Shown piece by piece: positions 30,597-39,644 of a stretch of DNA of 42,501 nucleotides (position 1 is the first letter of the stretch; every line of letters begins with the position of its first letter). The stretch comes from a virus: the IMG/VR virus record IMGVR_UViG_3300020172_003736, positions 1 through 42,501 of that record; one strand, written 5' to 3'. A program made the position numbers and the translations under genes. A model generated the notes under the pieces. The model was given only the letters and a program-made list of their open reading frames with translations, was not told where the DNA came from and did not search any database.

Positions 30597-31412
30597 TTAC
30601 AACAATTCATCAAAAATCGGCAAAGCAACACAACGACATTGAAAATCTTCTCCGGGATTTCCGGTGTCTGTTGGCGGATCGTCCCATGAGAAAGTTACGC
30701 CATCTTTTGCCTCGTGCGAATCTCTCACACGATCGTCACCAGAAGTTGACCAAACATATTTTGTGATCCCAACGCTTTTTTGCCTGAGTTCATTCAATTG
30801 GCCGTTGAACTTTGAAACCTGATCCCTTGCAATAAGCTTTGCACGGTTTCTGATCCCCTTTTCTGAATCGCTCAAGCCAAGCAATGACTTTGCTACTGTT
30901 TTTTGGATATCTCGCCCGAGCCGGCCTTCTTTGATCCCATTCAAAACAGACGTTTCAACCTTCTTGATATAATCATCGCCCATGTTTTTAATGAGCGTCA
31001 TGTTTTGATAAGTGAAGTTGTCCATTTGATCTTTTAGATACGGCTCAAACAAAAACGGGTTTACGCCTGTGGCGTGCTTCATTTGCTTCGAAAATTGCTC
31101 TTTGTTGAATGCCTGTGTTGCTTCAGCGCCTGTCGCGGCCACTGGCTCTGTGCTTTCATCGCCGACTTTTTTCCCGAAAACGTCAAGAACAACATTGAAA
31201 TCGTTGTAAAAACTATCCTCTAAGCGGTCGGCTTTTTGTGGGGCTTGCAATGAAGCTTGATAAATATAACTTTCGATGTTCGGTTTTATTTGAGCCTGAA
31301 CGGCTTCAATGATGGGATTTATTATCTTTTCACGAATCAACGCATAATATGCGGCTTCAGTTTTCTTTGTAGTCTTTGGCTTTAAGGGCTTTTTGATTTT
31401 TCTTTTTGCCAT
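30597..31412 (-). CDS. Mu F-like minor head protein
   Basis: 271 residues. The C-terminal part holds the phage Mu gpF/SPP1 gp7 signature: AKLIARDQVSKFNGQLNELRQKSVGITKYVWSTSGDDRVRDSHEAKDGV, then PGEDFQCRCVALPIF. The N-terminus is basic (KRKIKKPLKPKTTKK). It takes part in head morphogenesis near the portal. It overlaps the portal gene by one base. Confidence 0.87.
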   Translation of the reverse strand: MAKRKIKKPLKPKTTKKTEAAYYALIREKIINPIIEAVQAQIKPNIESYIYQASLQAPQKADRLEDSFYNDFNVVLDVFGKKVGDESTEPVAATGAEATQAFNKEQFSKQMKHATGVNPFLFEPYLKDQMDNFTYQNMTLIKNMGDDYIKKVETSVLNGIKEGRLGRDIQKTVAKSLLGLSDSEKGIRNRAKLIARDQVSKFNGQLNELRQKSVGITKYVWSTSGDDRVRDSHEAKDGVTFSWDDPPTDTGNPGEDFQCRCVALPIFDELL

Positions 31413-32728
31413 TACTCTTGAACGTCGATGTTGTTTGGCGCTGATTCTTCGATCAATTTTGTTTCGACCGAATATTCTTCGTCGCCAAATCTTGAATTGC
31501 GAACCTCGTTTTCAGTAACAACGAAGCGATCCAAATAAATAGAATCGGCTTCGGCTTGCAATTTGTGCAATTCCGCTTTCTCCTTTTGTGTCAATTGCCA
31601 CAATGATTCAAAAACGATTTCATAACTCTTTTGAGCGTCTGAAATCGTTCCAAAAACTTTTGTTTGAGATAGGATTTTATTGATTGCATTTCTAAGAATT
31701 GGCTTCAATTCAGACTCTTGCTTTTTGACGACGTAATCGTACCACACGCGTGACTCTGCTGATCCGTCATTGTTAAGCCCGCCGCCAAGCTGCGATCCTA
31801 AAATGATATTGTGCGGCATGTTTGAATCAGAAACCATTTTGTCTTTTAAGATTTTGACAAGTGCATCGAGGCCGGAAACGTTGGCGCTTTGCAATGAATA
31901 TTCGTCATTTTTATCAGTGTAAACAATATTTCTTAGTGAGGCATAGCGTCGAATTGATTTCATTTTTTCAGACAAGGCGATAGCTCCTTCGTCTGTTTGC
32001 AACAAATCGTTGTAACCATCAACTTTGCAAACCTTTTGAATAAAGTCCTCAACGATTGACGCTGTGTGATGATGCACGGCATCATAAGCCATGCAAGAGT
32101 CATAAAATTTTGAAAGCGGCGAAATACCCCAGTAATTACTGTCTGAATTCAAAGTTTTTGGGGCTTCATCGCCGGTGAATAAAAGTAAACGAGAATGATG
32201 TATCAGCAATTCTGAATTGTTTGATTTTATTTTGTAAAGCGTTGGCTTGCCGTAGTTTTCTTTTGTTACATCTTTTTCAATGCTTTGAGTTTCCGGCGTG
32301 ATTTCTGTGCGGTCTAAAACAGTACAAAACTCAATTTTTTTGATATTCTCAACTTGCTTGTCTTGAGTTGTGTTGCTGTCGAACATAAAAAAAATTGCTG
32401 CGCCATTGTAAAGCCTAGCCCAACGCAAAGCTTGCTCAATTTTTTTATTCAAATTTAATCGTTCAAGTTCGTTGAATAAGTCGGTCCTTATTTTGTCGTT
32501 TGTTTTTTCAAAAACCAGATCATATCCCTCTCGCATCATATCAAATGGAAGTTGGTCGACAAACTTGGTTGCTGTCGGACTCGACACATAAGCAGATTCA
32601 AGACTTGGATCATCTTTTTGCGTTGTGCTGTACTCGTTGCCAGTTTTTTTATCTTCAACGTTAAGGCCAAGTTTTGTGTATAGGTTTCGGATTGAATCTT
32701 TTGTGAATTTAATTAGTTTGTTTGCCAT
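31412..32728 (-). CDS. Portal protein (DUF1073-like)
   Basis: 438 residues. LRWARLYNGAAIFFMF, NYWGISPLSKFYDSCMAYDAVHHHTASIVEDFIQKV, HNIILGSQLGGGLNNDGSAESRVWYDYVVKKQESELKPILRNAINKIL and VFESLWQLTQKEKAEL match the DUF1073/portal family. It forms the packaging ring. It overlaps the terminase by 20 bp. Confidence 0.87.
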   Translation of the reverse strand: MANKLIKFTKDSIRNLYTKLGLNVEDKKTGNEYSTTQKDDPSLESAYVSSPTATKFVDQLPFDMMREGYDLVFEKTNDKIRTDLFNELERLNLNKKIEQALRWARLYNGAAIFFMFDSNTTQDKQVENIKKIEFCTVLDRTEITPETQSIEKDVTKENYGKPTLYKIKSNNSELLIHHSRLLLFTGDEAPKTLNSDSNYWGISPLSKFYDSCMAYDAVHHHTASIVEDFIQKVCKVDGYNDLLQTDEGAIALSEKMKSIRRYASLRNIVYTDKNDEYSLQSANVSGLDALVKILKDKMVSDSNMPHNIILGSQLGGGLNNDGSAESRVWYDYVVKKQESELKPILRNAINKILSQTKVFGTISDAQKSYEIVFESLWQLTQKEKAELHKLQAEADSIYLDRFVVTENEVRNSRFGDEEYSVETKLIEESAPNNIDVQE

Positions 32729-34253
32729 ACGCTTTTAAAAGTGTTTTTGCAGCAGAGTTTTTGGACGGGTCAAAATGATCCATCGCTTGCGTCTGCGCGT
32801 CAACTTGGTCATTGACCTCGTTGTTATCACCTGTAAAAAGCGCGTGTTCTTCTTTGAAATCATTTACCCATGGTTGTTCGTGTTCGTCGGGTAAATAAAT
32901 ATTGCCGGAGTTTTGCATCCAATTCGTTCGCTCGGCTCTCTCGTATTTTGAGCCTTTAGGTTCGATTGAAATAAGACCGGCAATTTCACTTTCTAGCTCA
33001 TCTAAAATCGCACTTCCGTTTGCTTTGTCTTCGATCAGCTTTATTTTAGCGTCTTTGAACTCATTTGTCACACGCAAAAAAGCTTGCTTGGCTTCCATGT
33101 AGCCGCATTGCTTGCGCCATTGATACCGCAAATAAATGTTTGGCCCCTTTTTAGACCAGACTTGAATCACCGTGAACGATTTTTTCTTTTTGTCATTTGA
33201 AGGCTTCTTGAATGAAAAATCTGCTGAAATGATTGTTTTATCAAGTGCGGCCGGTAAAATTCTATAATGCCGCCATAACTCACGCGGGTAAAGCGTGTCG
33301 ATCTCATCGGACGGCCTTTGCATGTATTGCGCCTCTAAGTCTGCTCTGCTTAAACCGTTCCCGTCGCCTCTAGAAATCGCGTTCAAATAATCTTCGTCAA
33401 TCAAATCGGGGAAAAATAAACCTTGAGGCCCATCATCGCTGTAAAATTGCCTAAGTGATTCGGGCTGAACGTTTGGTAAGTTTCTTGCAGGAATGATTAT
33501 TGATTGCCAATCAGGATCGTTTAAAATTATGCCGGTGACGTCGTCCGTTCTGATCCTTTGCTGAATATTGATCCTTGCGCCAATTTTGGCGTTGTCTAAA
33601 CGTGAGGCAAGAACCGTTGTGTGGACGTAATTTGCTTTTTGAACTGCTGCAATTGAATATTTATCGTTCACATCAAGCAAATCGTCTTGGATGATAAAAT
33701 CACCACCAGAACCAGTAACTTTACCACCAACATAGCTCGATTTTCTATACCCTAAAGTCTGCCCTCCTTTTTTTGTTTGGAAAAACTCTTTTGCATTTTG
33801 GCTGTTGTCTAGCTGATAACAATGGCCCCAATGCCCCTGATACCAATCAGACTCAATTAAACTTCTTGTCTTGCTCGATAGTGCGAACGATAGGTTTTGC
33901 GTGTGACTTAGGCAAAGAAAACGCATCCAAGGCCATTTGATCCAGCACCACGCATTGAATGCAACACTTACAATATTGCTCTTTGCAGTACGGGGCGAAA
34001 TATTTATGTTGATATGCTTTTTTCTTGGGAGTTTTGCCGCAATTCTCTCGGCTTCTTTTTGCAGCAATCGACACAAATATTCAATGTGCCAGTTTAAAAT
34101 CAAATCATTGTTTGGGTCTAAAACGTGCCAACACGCGACAAAGAATTGATAAAAATCATCGGCGCACCTTTTGCCTTCTAAGATATAATCAGCAACAATG
34201 TCGTTGATCAACTCAAGCTTTTTTGCCTCGTCGTTTTTTATGTTCGTTTTCAA
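32709..34253 (-). CDS. terL: Terminase large subunit
   Basis: 514 residues. The ATPase has a variant Walker A, SPRTAKS (86-92), Walker B FIIQDDLLD (about 186-194) and WHIEYLCRLLQ before them. The nuclease domain starts near ISADFSFKKPSNDKKKKSFTVIQVW with later LIEDKANGSAILDEL. It drives packaging. The start lies 40 bases inside the small subunit gene. It translocates DNA through the portal encoded next. Confidence 0.92.
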   Translation of the reverse strand: MKTNIKNDEAKKLELINDIVADYILEGKRCADDFYQFFVACWHVLDPNNDLILNWHIEYLCRLLQKEAERIAAKLPRKKHININISPRTAKSNIVSVAFNAWCWIKWPWMRFLCLSHTQNLSFALSSKTRSLIESDWYQGHWGHCYQLDNSQNAKEFFQTKKGGQTLGYRKSSYVGGKVTGSGGDFIIQDDLLDVNDKYSIAAVQKANYVHTTVLASRLDNAKIGARINIQQRIRTDDVTGIILNDPDWQSIIIPARNLPNVQPESLRQFYSDDGPQGLFFPDLIDEDYLNAISRGDGNGLSRADLEAQYMQRPSDEIDTLYPRELWRHYRILPAALDKTIISADFSFKKPSNDKKKKSFTVIQVWSKKGPNIYLRYQWRKQCGYMEAKQAFLRVTNEFKDAKIKLIEDKANGSAILDELESEIAGLISIEPKGSKYERAERTNWMQNSGNIYLPDEHEQPWVNDFKEEHALFTGDNNEVNDQVDAQTQAMDHFDPSKNSAAKTLLKAYGKQTN

Positions 34254-34650
34254 GTTGTTCTATGCTCATGCCTTGCAATTCAGCTATTTTGTTTGCAAGC
34301 TCTGGGTTTATAAAATTTACTTTCAGCGTGTCCTTTGACTTGTTGCCGTGCTGCATTTCTAAAATTCTCATGACGGATTCGCTCGAACATCTGTTCAAGT
34401 CTTTAACTAGTTCCCTTGCTATTGACCTTTCCAAAATTGTTGCATCTGGATTTTTGTCTATCTCTTTTATTTCTTCGGTCGTCAAAGCAAGGATCGCATT
34501 GAACATATCGTCGATTTCTGATTTTTTATAACCTTGATCGACGAGCTTTGAAACGAGCTTGCGCGGGCGGCCATTTGGATTGCCTGATTCACCCTTTTCA
34601 AAGCGGTTTATCATCCCGCCACCGTGCTTTGGTTTGACTTGCTTTGCCAT
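34213..34650 (-). CDS. DUF5681-type protein, probable small terminase
   Basis: 145 residues. The start (PKHGGGMINRFEKGESGNPNGRPRKLVSKL) is the DUF5681 pattern (KGQSGNPNGRPK). The helical remainder ends in MQHGNKSKDTLKVNF. Such proteins directly before terL probably serve as small terminase. It overlaps terL by 41 bp. Confidence 0.78.
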   Translation of the reverse strand: MAKQVKPKHGGGMINRFEKGESGNPNGRPRKLVSKLVDQGYKKSEIDDMFNAILALTTEEIKEIDKNPDATILERSIARELVKDLNRCSSESVMRILEMQHGNKSKDTLKVNFINPELANKIAELQGMSIEQLENEHKKRRGKKA

Positions 34651-35169
34651 TTACTTTCTCTTTTTTGCCAAGAATTCGTGGTGACATTCTGGACATTGCA
34701 CCAAAATTGAATTTGACTTCGGGGCTGTATTGACTTCCTCGACCCCTTCAACTTCATCAATTTGAATTTCTGGCAACTCCAATCCGAATTCTGAAAGCTC
34801 TTCTATTTCCCACTCGTTCGCAAGTAAGTCGAAATCATGCTCGCCATTTGAAACGTTATCTTTGATCGCAATTGCCCTGAGTGTTTTAATGCTCGTATTT
34901 TTAGGCAATACCTTGCAAGGCATCTGCTTAAGCCCAATTTCTTTACCGCCTGACAAACGCCTGTTGCCAGCTATAACGACGAAAAATTTTTCGATCGGGT
35001 AAACAATCAATTCCCTGAGTTCGATCATCTCGGGCGTGTCAAGCATGGACTTAACAAGCTGTTTAAACCTATCGTCCCGAATGAAACGTGGGTTTTTAGG
35101 AAGCTCATCAATTTGCCCGTTGTTCGGAACAAGCCTTTTAATATCGATCAATGTGGTTTGCATATTCAC
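34651..35169 (-). CDS. ParB-like nuclease domain protein
   Basis: 172 residues. IDKRLVPNNGQ-like start (DIKRLVPNNGQIDELPKNPRFIRDDRFKQLVKSM), then IYP-F-VIAGNRRLSGGKEIGLKQMPCKV: the GNRR-L-A box is the ParB/Srx nucleotide-binding signature. AIKDNVSNGEHDFDLLANEW follows. A CPECHHEF knuckle ends it. Such proteins occur in phage DNA packaging and regulation regions; the substrate is unknown. Confidence 0.85.
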   Translation of the reverse strand: MNMQTTLIDIKRLVPNNGQIDELPKNPRFIRDDRFKQLVKSMLDTPEMIELRELIVYPIEKFFVVIAGNRRLSGGKEIGLKQMPCKVLPKNTSIKTLRAIAIKDNVSNGEHDFDLLANEWEIEELSEFGLELPEIQIDEVEGVEEVNTAPKSNSILVQCPECHHEFLAKKRK

Positions 35170-35420
35170 TCATCTACAGCAGCCTTCTTTTTACTTTTTT
35201 TCACCTTCTCTTGGTCATCAATTGCAGGCTGTACAATTGGCGAATCAGTTCGAGGTGCAATTTTCACTTGGCCTGAACGAATCTTTTCTTGATACTTTTG
35301 CGCGGCTTCGTAATTCATGCCGTGATTTACATTAAAACCTTTCTCATGAAGGATGAAACCATCATCGGCGTAAACCTTCACAACCCAGCCAAGACCTTGT
35401 TTTTCAAGTGTGCATCTCAT
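35166..35420 (-). CDS. Hypothetical protein
   Basis: 84 residues: MRCTLEKQGLGWVVKVYADDG, a small strand-rich start, then a Lys-rich C-terminal end. No family recognised. It overlaps SSB by 17 bp and the ParB-like gene by 4 bp. Confidence 0.6.
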   Translation of the reverse strand: MRCTLEKQGLGWVVKVYADDGFILHEKGFNVNHGMNYEAAQKYQEKIRSGQVKIAPRTDSPIVQPAIDDQEKVKKSKKKAAVDE

Positions 35421-35760
35421 TTTTCTCTCCTGTTTTTTTGTCTAACAACATAAAATTTTCGACGTGCAACACGTCTTGCGTGAAAATCACGCCGGAAACC
35501 GTGAACTCTTTCGCCTTTGTTGGGCCTTGGATGAAAACAAGGTCGCCCTTTTTGCACATGGCATAGATTGCATCGGCTTTTTTCCCGCTACATTGACACC
35601 TATGCCAATCCGTGTGCTTTTTGCGCTCGCCCGTCTTTGTAGTCCAAGCCTCATCTGTCGCAATCGTAAAGTTGACAACCGAGACACCGTTTTTGTTCAC
35701 GCGATGTTCTGGGTCTTTACCAATGTTTCCGATTACAATTTTTTGATTCAATGACGTCAT
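35404..35760 (-). CDS. ssb: Single-stranded DNA-binding protein
   Basis: 118 residues, OB fold: NQKIVIGNIGKDPEHRVNKNGVSVVNFTIATDEAW, TDWHRCQCSGKKADAIYAMCKKGDLVFIQGPTK. It lacks the acidic C-terminal tip of cellular SSB (it ends KKTGEKNEMHT), so it probably cannot recruit host proteins that way. It is far from erf/yqaJ but in the same leftward transcript. Confidence 0.9.
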   Translation of the reverse strand: MTSLNQKIVIGNIGKDPEHRVNKNGVSVVNFTIATDEAWTTKTGERKKHTDWHRCQCSGKKADAIYAMCKKGDLVFIQGPTKAKEFTVSGVIFTQDVLHVENFMLLDKKTGEKNEMHT

Positions 35761-35793
35761 AATTCAAGCCCCCACTTGTGATTTTACCACAAT

Positions 35794-36027
35794 CTATTTT
35801 TTGTTGTCCTGAGTTTTTAACAAGGCCACCACGCCTTTAAATTGCTGTGAGAAATACTTAGCCTGCCTTGCCAAGCAAAGAACGTCCTGAACGTACCACG
35901 AGGCCAACACGGCGGGGTCTTGCGTCGTTGTTGCAAGTTGCTTTGCAGTTTCCAAACGTGATTTTATTCGCGCAAGATCATTGCCTGACAAAATCGAGCC
36001 GTCGAATTTCAGAATTTCGTCTGTCAT
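35794..36027 (-). CDS. Hypothetical helical protein
   Basis: 77 residues: ILKFDGSILSGNDLARIKSRLETAKQL, then a helix ending in LLKTQDNKK. No family recognised. It overlaps the preceding gene by 4 bp. Confidence 0.6.
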   Translation of the reverse strand: MTDEILKFDGSILSGNDLARIKSRLETAKQLATTTQDPAVLASWYVQDVLCLARQAKYFSQQFKGVVALLKTQDNKK

Positions 36028-36311
36028 TCGATTGCCTCCAATTCCTCAAGCTTCAATTTAATTTTTTTAGGTTTTGGGAGGATTCGATCAAGCGGGCTTT
36101 TGTATTTTGTTTTTTTGAATTCGGGACTTTTGATTTTCATTTCCCTAACTTGAAATCCAGCGCCTGTGCCGTTCTTGCGGGCTTTAAAAGATATTTTGAA
36201 TTCGTATTGCGCCCAATCGGACGATTGAATGACGCCGAACAAAAGACGAAGGATGATATTTTCAGGATTTTCTTTAAATTTGATTTGATTCTGTAGAGCG
36301 AGTTTCGGCAT
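36024..36311 (-). CDS. Hypothetical basic protein
   Basis: 95 residues from the ATG at 36311 (MPKLALQNQIKFKENPENI): a strand-rich middle (YEFKISFKARKNGTGAGFQV) and a Lys-rich end. An upstream start at 36341 would add ten residues. No family recognised. Confidence 0.6.
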   Translation of the reverse strand: MPKLALQNQIKFKENPENIILRLLFGVIQSSDWAQYEFKISFKARKNGTGAGFQVREMKIKSPEFKKTKYKSPLDRILPKPKKIKLKLEELEAIE

Positions 36312-36381
36312 ATACCCCCATATGCTTAAACTGCCCTGCAAAATCCTTACACAGCGAAATTGATTGTGTCAAAATTATTTT

Positions 36382-36759
36382 TTAGACACCGGCACAACCG
36401 ATGCCCGCAGTTAATAAACTTTCTTTAAAATGACTGTGCATGTAAATTTTTTTTTGAATCAAATAGCACCCGGGGCGACTTGCAAAATTGATTTCGCGTT
36501 GGCTCCATTTTTTTCTGATTCTTTTTTTCTTTGATTTTGGAAAACGCACCTGCCGCAAGGCCATGACATGATCTGAAAAGATTACAGGCACCGGGTATTC
36601 TAAATGGGGTGTAAGGGCAACGAATTTTGATTCAAGAGAATATATCGTTTTTTTTAATTCTTCGATTATTTGTTCCGATGTTTGGTTAGCCCACGGGTCT
36701 GCGGTGTCTGAAAACGTGCTAGTAATCTCCGAATCCAATTTGAATCGGTCTTGGGTCAT
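36382..36759 (-). CDS. Hypothetical protein with basic KKKRIRKKW motif
   Basis: 125 residues from the ATG at 36759, behind GGAGGTG. FPKSKKKRIRKKWSQREINF is a basic box common in small phage proteins. The rest is unassigned. It overlaps the DUF551-like gene by 4 bp. Confidence 0.65.
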   Translation of the reverse strand: MTQDRFKLDSEITSTFSDTADPWANQTSEQIIEELKKTIYSLESKFVALTPHLEYPVPVIFSDHVMALRQVRFPKSKKKRIRKKWSQREINFASRPGCYLIQKKIYMHSHFKESLLTAGIGCAGV

Positions 36760-37193
36760 GATTTCACCTCCGGTTCTTCGGGCTGCTCGTGATATTGATT
36801 TTCCCAAACATTCGACGGCGCGTCTGGCAGAGTCAACGGTTGCCAGTGAGTGCCATTCACTTCATAGCCATTTTCATCAACAAAAAATTCATGATTTTCA
36901 TCCCATGCAGCAATTTTAAATTGCCATCCATGTCCTGTGCCAGCATACCAACTGATAACGATCATCTCTTCATCGCGAGCGTCAAACGAAACGCTTTCGT
37001 CTTTCTGAATTTTCGGCGCCGTCTCGATCGGCTGCCATCGCTTCGATTCGGCAACGCGCAGGATGTGTTCGGCGAAATGCACAAGGCCACTAAAGATGTT
37101 TTCATCGACATCTAATGTGCCATCAGTACAAGTAGGATCTAGATTAAATTCAAAAAATTTTATGCATTCTTTTTCGATTTCGTCGAGTGTCAT
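36756..37193 (-). CDS. DUF551-like protein
   Basis: 145 residues. RWQPIETAP, then ISWYAGTGHGWQFKIAAWDE and GTHWQPLTLPDAP is the DUF551 layout (WxPIxTAP ... THWxPLPxxP), a common phage accessory family of unknown function. The first 50 residues are helical and acidic. Confidence 0.82.
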   Translation of the reverse strand: MTLDEIEKECIKFFEFNLDPTCTDGTLDVDENIFSGLVHFAEHILRVAESKRWQPIETAPKIQKDESVSFDARDEEMIVISWYAGTGHGWQFKIAAWDENHEFFVDENGYEVNGTHWQPLTLPDAPSNVWENQYHEQPEEPEVKS

Positions 37194-37196
37194 GGT

Positions 37197-37388
37197 TTAA
37201 TCCTTTTTGCCAATGCCTACACCCCAGTTTTCAGAATCTTCATCGGCAAGTCTTTTGCGCTCTTCTTCATCGTCAAGTTCAGAACGTATAGAGCCAAATC
37301 CAATACCGGCGCCCCAGCAATCGCGTTCAGCCTTTTTTTCTTCTTCGCGAAGTTCTTCTTTAGATTTTTTCCGTCCAAAAAAACTCAT
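37197..37388 (-). CDS. Small charged hypothetical protein
   Basis: 63 residues, about half charged: MSFFGRKKSKEELREEEKKA, with GAGIGFGSI and a similar GVGIGKKD end. No family known. A ribosome site (AGGAGTG) lies before the start. Confidence 0.55.
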   Translation of the reverse strand: MSFFGRKKSKEELREEEKKAERDCWGAGIGFGSIRSELDDEEERKRLADEDSENWGVGIGKKD

Positions 37389-37419
37389 ATAACACTCCTA
37401 AATAAAATTTCGTCGCGTG

Positions 37420-37689
37420 TCATAATTTTACAACTCCTTCGATCATGATTTTTTGAATTGGCTTTTCAAGGTGTTTGCCATTCAATTTTAGTCTATTCGA
37501 TATTGTCTCTTGCACTTTATTTACAGTGTCATCGTTCAATTTGTGCCCAATAAATTTTTTCAAATCCTTTTGCATCATTTTGCGAAGTTTTCGCGCGCAC
37601 CATCTCATCTCTATTTCGTTCCACAAGCCAAGAAATTGAAACATCGGCTCTCGCCACCAATCGCGGATTTTTTGCAAAATTAATTTCAC
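37420..37689 (-). CDS. Hypothetical helical protein
   Basis: 89 residues: MKLILQKIRDWWREPMFQFLGLWNEIEMRW, amphipathic and basic, no clear transmembrane helix. It overlaps the preceding gene by 4 bp. No family recognised. Confidence 0.55.
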   Translation of the reverse strand: MKLILQKIRDWWREPMFQFLGLWNEIEMRWCARKLRKMMQKDLKKFIGHKLNDDTVNKVQETISNRLKLNGKHLEKPIQKIMIEGVVKL

Positions 37690-38003
37690 TTAATTACCCC
37701 CGTCATAATCGAATGAATATACTGGTTGAGCATACCGACAAGCCACATCAACCCAACCCCTTTGCTCGTGTAAAAATCAACTCTATCGCCAGTTGTGTCA
37801 CGAACTAGAATACAAGCCATTCGTTGACACTCGCCAGCTTTAGCCATTGCGAGAATGCGCTCGCACTCGATAACAAATTCTTGATTGACGGTTTTTGTTC
37901 CCATAATTTTGTTTGCCTCATCGATCAGCGCGTTGCCATTTTTCATCAGTTCTAAGCCTTTGATAAAATTCTGGTCGACTAGTTTTATTTTTTCATAAGT
38001 CAT
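37686..38003 (-). CDS. Hypothetical protein
   Basis: 105 residues from the ATG at 38003 (MTYEKIKLVDQNFIKGLELM), with AAGGG before it. Longer in-frame starts would run through the preceding gene. VKDTTGDRVDFY-like strands and a mildly hydrophobic LMWLVGMLNQYIHSIM end. No family recognised. Confidence 0.6.
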   Translation of the reverse strand: MTYEKIKLVDQNFIKGLELMKNGNALIDEANKIMGTKTVNQEFVIECERILAMAKAGECQRMACILVRDTTGDRVDFYTSKGVGLMWLVGMLNQYIHSIMTGVIK

Positions 38004-38274
38004 CGATTTGCCCTTGCATCTCTTTTGTAAATTTCCAATTGTGACTTGGCCCCGTTTTTGGCGGCCCTTCGATAACCATCCAATAGCCTTTGGTGAAAGT
38101 CGTTGTGGCCAAGTCGCCTGTGGCCAAACCACCTTCGGGCAACCCGTCAAGGTTTAAAGTCTCTTGTGTTGTTGCTTTTGGCAAAACAAAATCCGGCGCT
38201 TTCTGTTTGTTAAGAAAAACCACAAGTGAAAAATGCCCAGCAAAAACTAGCAATATAAAAACGATGCCTCTCAT
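37993..38274 (-). CDS. Small secreted or membrane protein
   Basis: 93 residues with a hydrophobic N-terminus (about 4-21, IVFILLVFAGHFSLVVFL) and a polar outer part with Thr/Gly-rich GLPEGGLATGDLATTTF. Likely a signal anchor. It overlaps both neighbours. Function unknown. Confidence 0.6.
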   Translation of the reverse strand: MRGIVFILLVFAGHFSLVVFLNKQKAPDFVLPKATTQETLNLDGLPEGGLATGDLATTTFTKGYWMVIEGPPKTGPSHNWKFTKEMQGQIDDL

Positions 38275-38651
38275 AACTGTTTACCCCCTGCCAAAAATTC
38301 GTAAAGTTCACGACACGTGCGCTCCACCTGCTTGGCTTCGTATCTAAACAAGACTTCATAAAATGTGTCAACACCTTCTCTTAAATGTTTATCGTGCTTA
38401 TGAGATTCGCAATCCAAAATAATTTCATTCAATGTAAGAACTCTGCCATTTTCATCAACAACCTTTGACATATCAAAGCCTATGGAACTTAAAGTCATGG
38501 GGATGGGAACCTGAATTTCTGCTGAATTAGAATCAACATGGCGTGGTTTGACGTGCCAGCAACGCCAAAGCAGACCACACAAAATACCACATAAAACAGC
38601 ACAAATCGCCGTAGTCCCAAGTTTGACGCATGTTTTTTTAAACTCGGTCAT
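38271..38651 (-). CDS. Single-span membrane protein
   Basis: 126 residues from the ATG at 38651 (behind AAAGGG). One membrane helix (about 13-32, AICAVLCGILCGLLWRCWHV, Cys-rich) and a charged helical C-terminal part. No family recognised. Confidence 0.6.
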   Translation of the reverse strand: MTEFKKTCVKLGTTAICAVLCGILCGLLWRCWHVKPRHVDSNSAEIQVPIPMTLSSIGFDMSKVVDENGRVLTLNEIILDCESHKHDKHLREGVDTFYEVLFRYEAKQVERTCRELYEFLAGGKQL

Positions 38652-38655
38652 GATA

Positions 38656-38853
38656 TTAACCCTTTCTTGTTGGTGCCCATTCACAGTTTACAAAAGTTCC
38701 ATCTGGGTTTTGTTTCCAAGCCCAGTTTGGGATTTGTTTTTTGGTTTTGATATTAAATTCTTTGTCGCATCGATGGCAAAACAACATATCTCGTTTTTTA
38801 TAAACAAGAGGTTTACGGTCACAACATCTATCTTTTTCATCTAAGCCACTCAC
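38656..38853 (-). CDS. Small Cys-rich protein (probable zinc ribbon)
   Basis: 65 residues with CC at 10-11 and CHRC at 26-29, suggesting one zinc site, followed by a WAW segment. Common small phage proteins have this layout. Function unknown. Confidence 0.6.
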   Translation of the reverse strand: MSGLDEKDRCCDRKPLVYKKRDMLFCHRCDKEFNIKTKKQIPNWAWKQNPDGTFVNCEWAPTRKG

Positions 38854-39107
38854 TCGTCCCTCACAATCCAGTCGTCGGCGGAAATAAAAACAACTTTTCT
38901 TTTAAAGCCAAACTGTGACGCAACAAATTCTGAAATTTCGCGCCTCGCGTTCAAAATATCATTCATGTACGCTGGGCTTATACCGATGGATTGAGCTGCA
39001 ATCTTTCGTGTTTTGAATCTAGCAACGAAACTTTTGATGTGTTTCAACATGCACTTGTTGTCTAAAGCCTTTGCCTTCCCGCTTTTTATCGCTTCGATGA
39101 TGGTCAT
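38850..39107 (-). CDS. Helix-turn-helix protein
   Basis: 85 residues. FKTRKIAAQSIGISPAYMNDILNARREISEFVASQFG is a helix-turn-helix of the Cro/CII type found in phage accessory regions. It could regulate late or middle genes. It overlaps its neighbours by 4 bp. Confidence 0.75.
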   Translation of the reverse strand: MTIIEAIKSGKAKALDNKCMLKHIKSFVARFKTRKIAAQSIGISPAYMNDILNARREISEFVASQFGFKRKVVFISADDWIVRDE

Positions 39108-39298
39108 AGCTCACCCCTTAAAACTAAAATGTATTTGCGGATTTCCATTCTTTTGGCTGTGTCTAGCCTATCAAGACAGTGGCATCCACCATTTGTATGT
39201 TGTCCACGATTGCGCTTGACGATGCAATTTCCGTCACCACATCCATATATCTCAAGCTTATCTAATTTCTCTTGTAACTCTTTAGTAATTTTTGTCAC
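39104..39298 (-). CDS. Cys-rich conserved phage protein
   Basis: 64 residues. GCGDGNCIVKRNRGQHTNGGCHCL contains four Cys and the TNGGC motif that I recognise in small proteins of many phages. A metal site is likely. Function unknown. Confidence 0.7.
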   Translation of the reverse strand: MTKITKELQEKLDKLEIYGCGDGNCIVKRNRGQHTNGGCHCLDRLDTAKRMEIRKYILVLRGEL

Positions 39299-39528
39299 AC
39301 AGACTCCTTGGTTTTGGTAAGCACAGCTCTTATACGAGCGTGTCGTTCAAAACCGAGACCACCTTCAAAATCCAACTGTTTCAATTCCTCTCTCAACTCA
39401 TCCCGCTGCTTTGTGACTGCGGTGAGTTGGGAGTGGAGGGCATCTCTATGTTTTTCTATTGAATAGACAAGCAATTCCAACTTATCAATTTCTGTTAACG
39501 GCTCTTTCGTGTGTTTTTGATCTGTCAT
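39295..39528 (-). CDS. Coiled-coil hypothetical protein
   Basis: 77 residues; the middle (about 14-50, LELLVYSIEKHRDALHSQL, TKQRDELREEL) is a strong coiled coil. It overlaps the next gene by 4 bp. No family recognised. Confidence 0.6.
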   Translation of the reverse strand: MTDQKHTKEPLTEIDKLELLVYSIEKHRDALHSQLTAVTKQRDELREELKQLDFEGGLGFERHARIRAVLTKTKESV

Positions 39529-39541
39529 GATGTGGTGTCCT

Positions 39542-39625
39542 TTATTTTAAACAAACAACTGCTAACCAATATCCTACAGTGACTAATGCCAGCGCGACAA
39601 AATACCCGATTAATTGATTATCCAT
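39542..39625 (-). CDS. 27-residue membrane peptide
   Basis: ATG at 39625 behind AGGAGTGAGT gives MDNQLIGYFVALALVTVGYW and a short end VVCLK: one transmembrane helix and nothing else. The ribosome site and spacing are strong, so it is probably translated. It lies directly after the tRNA-like element. Confidence 0.55.
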   Translation of the reverse strand: MDNQLIGYFVALALVTVGYWLAVVCLK

Positions 39626-39644
39626 ACTCACTCCTAAAAATTTC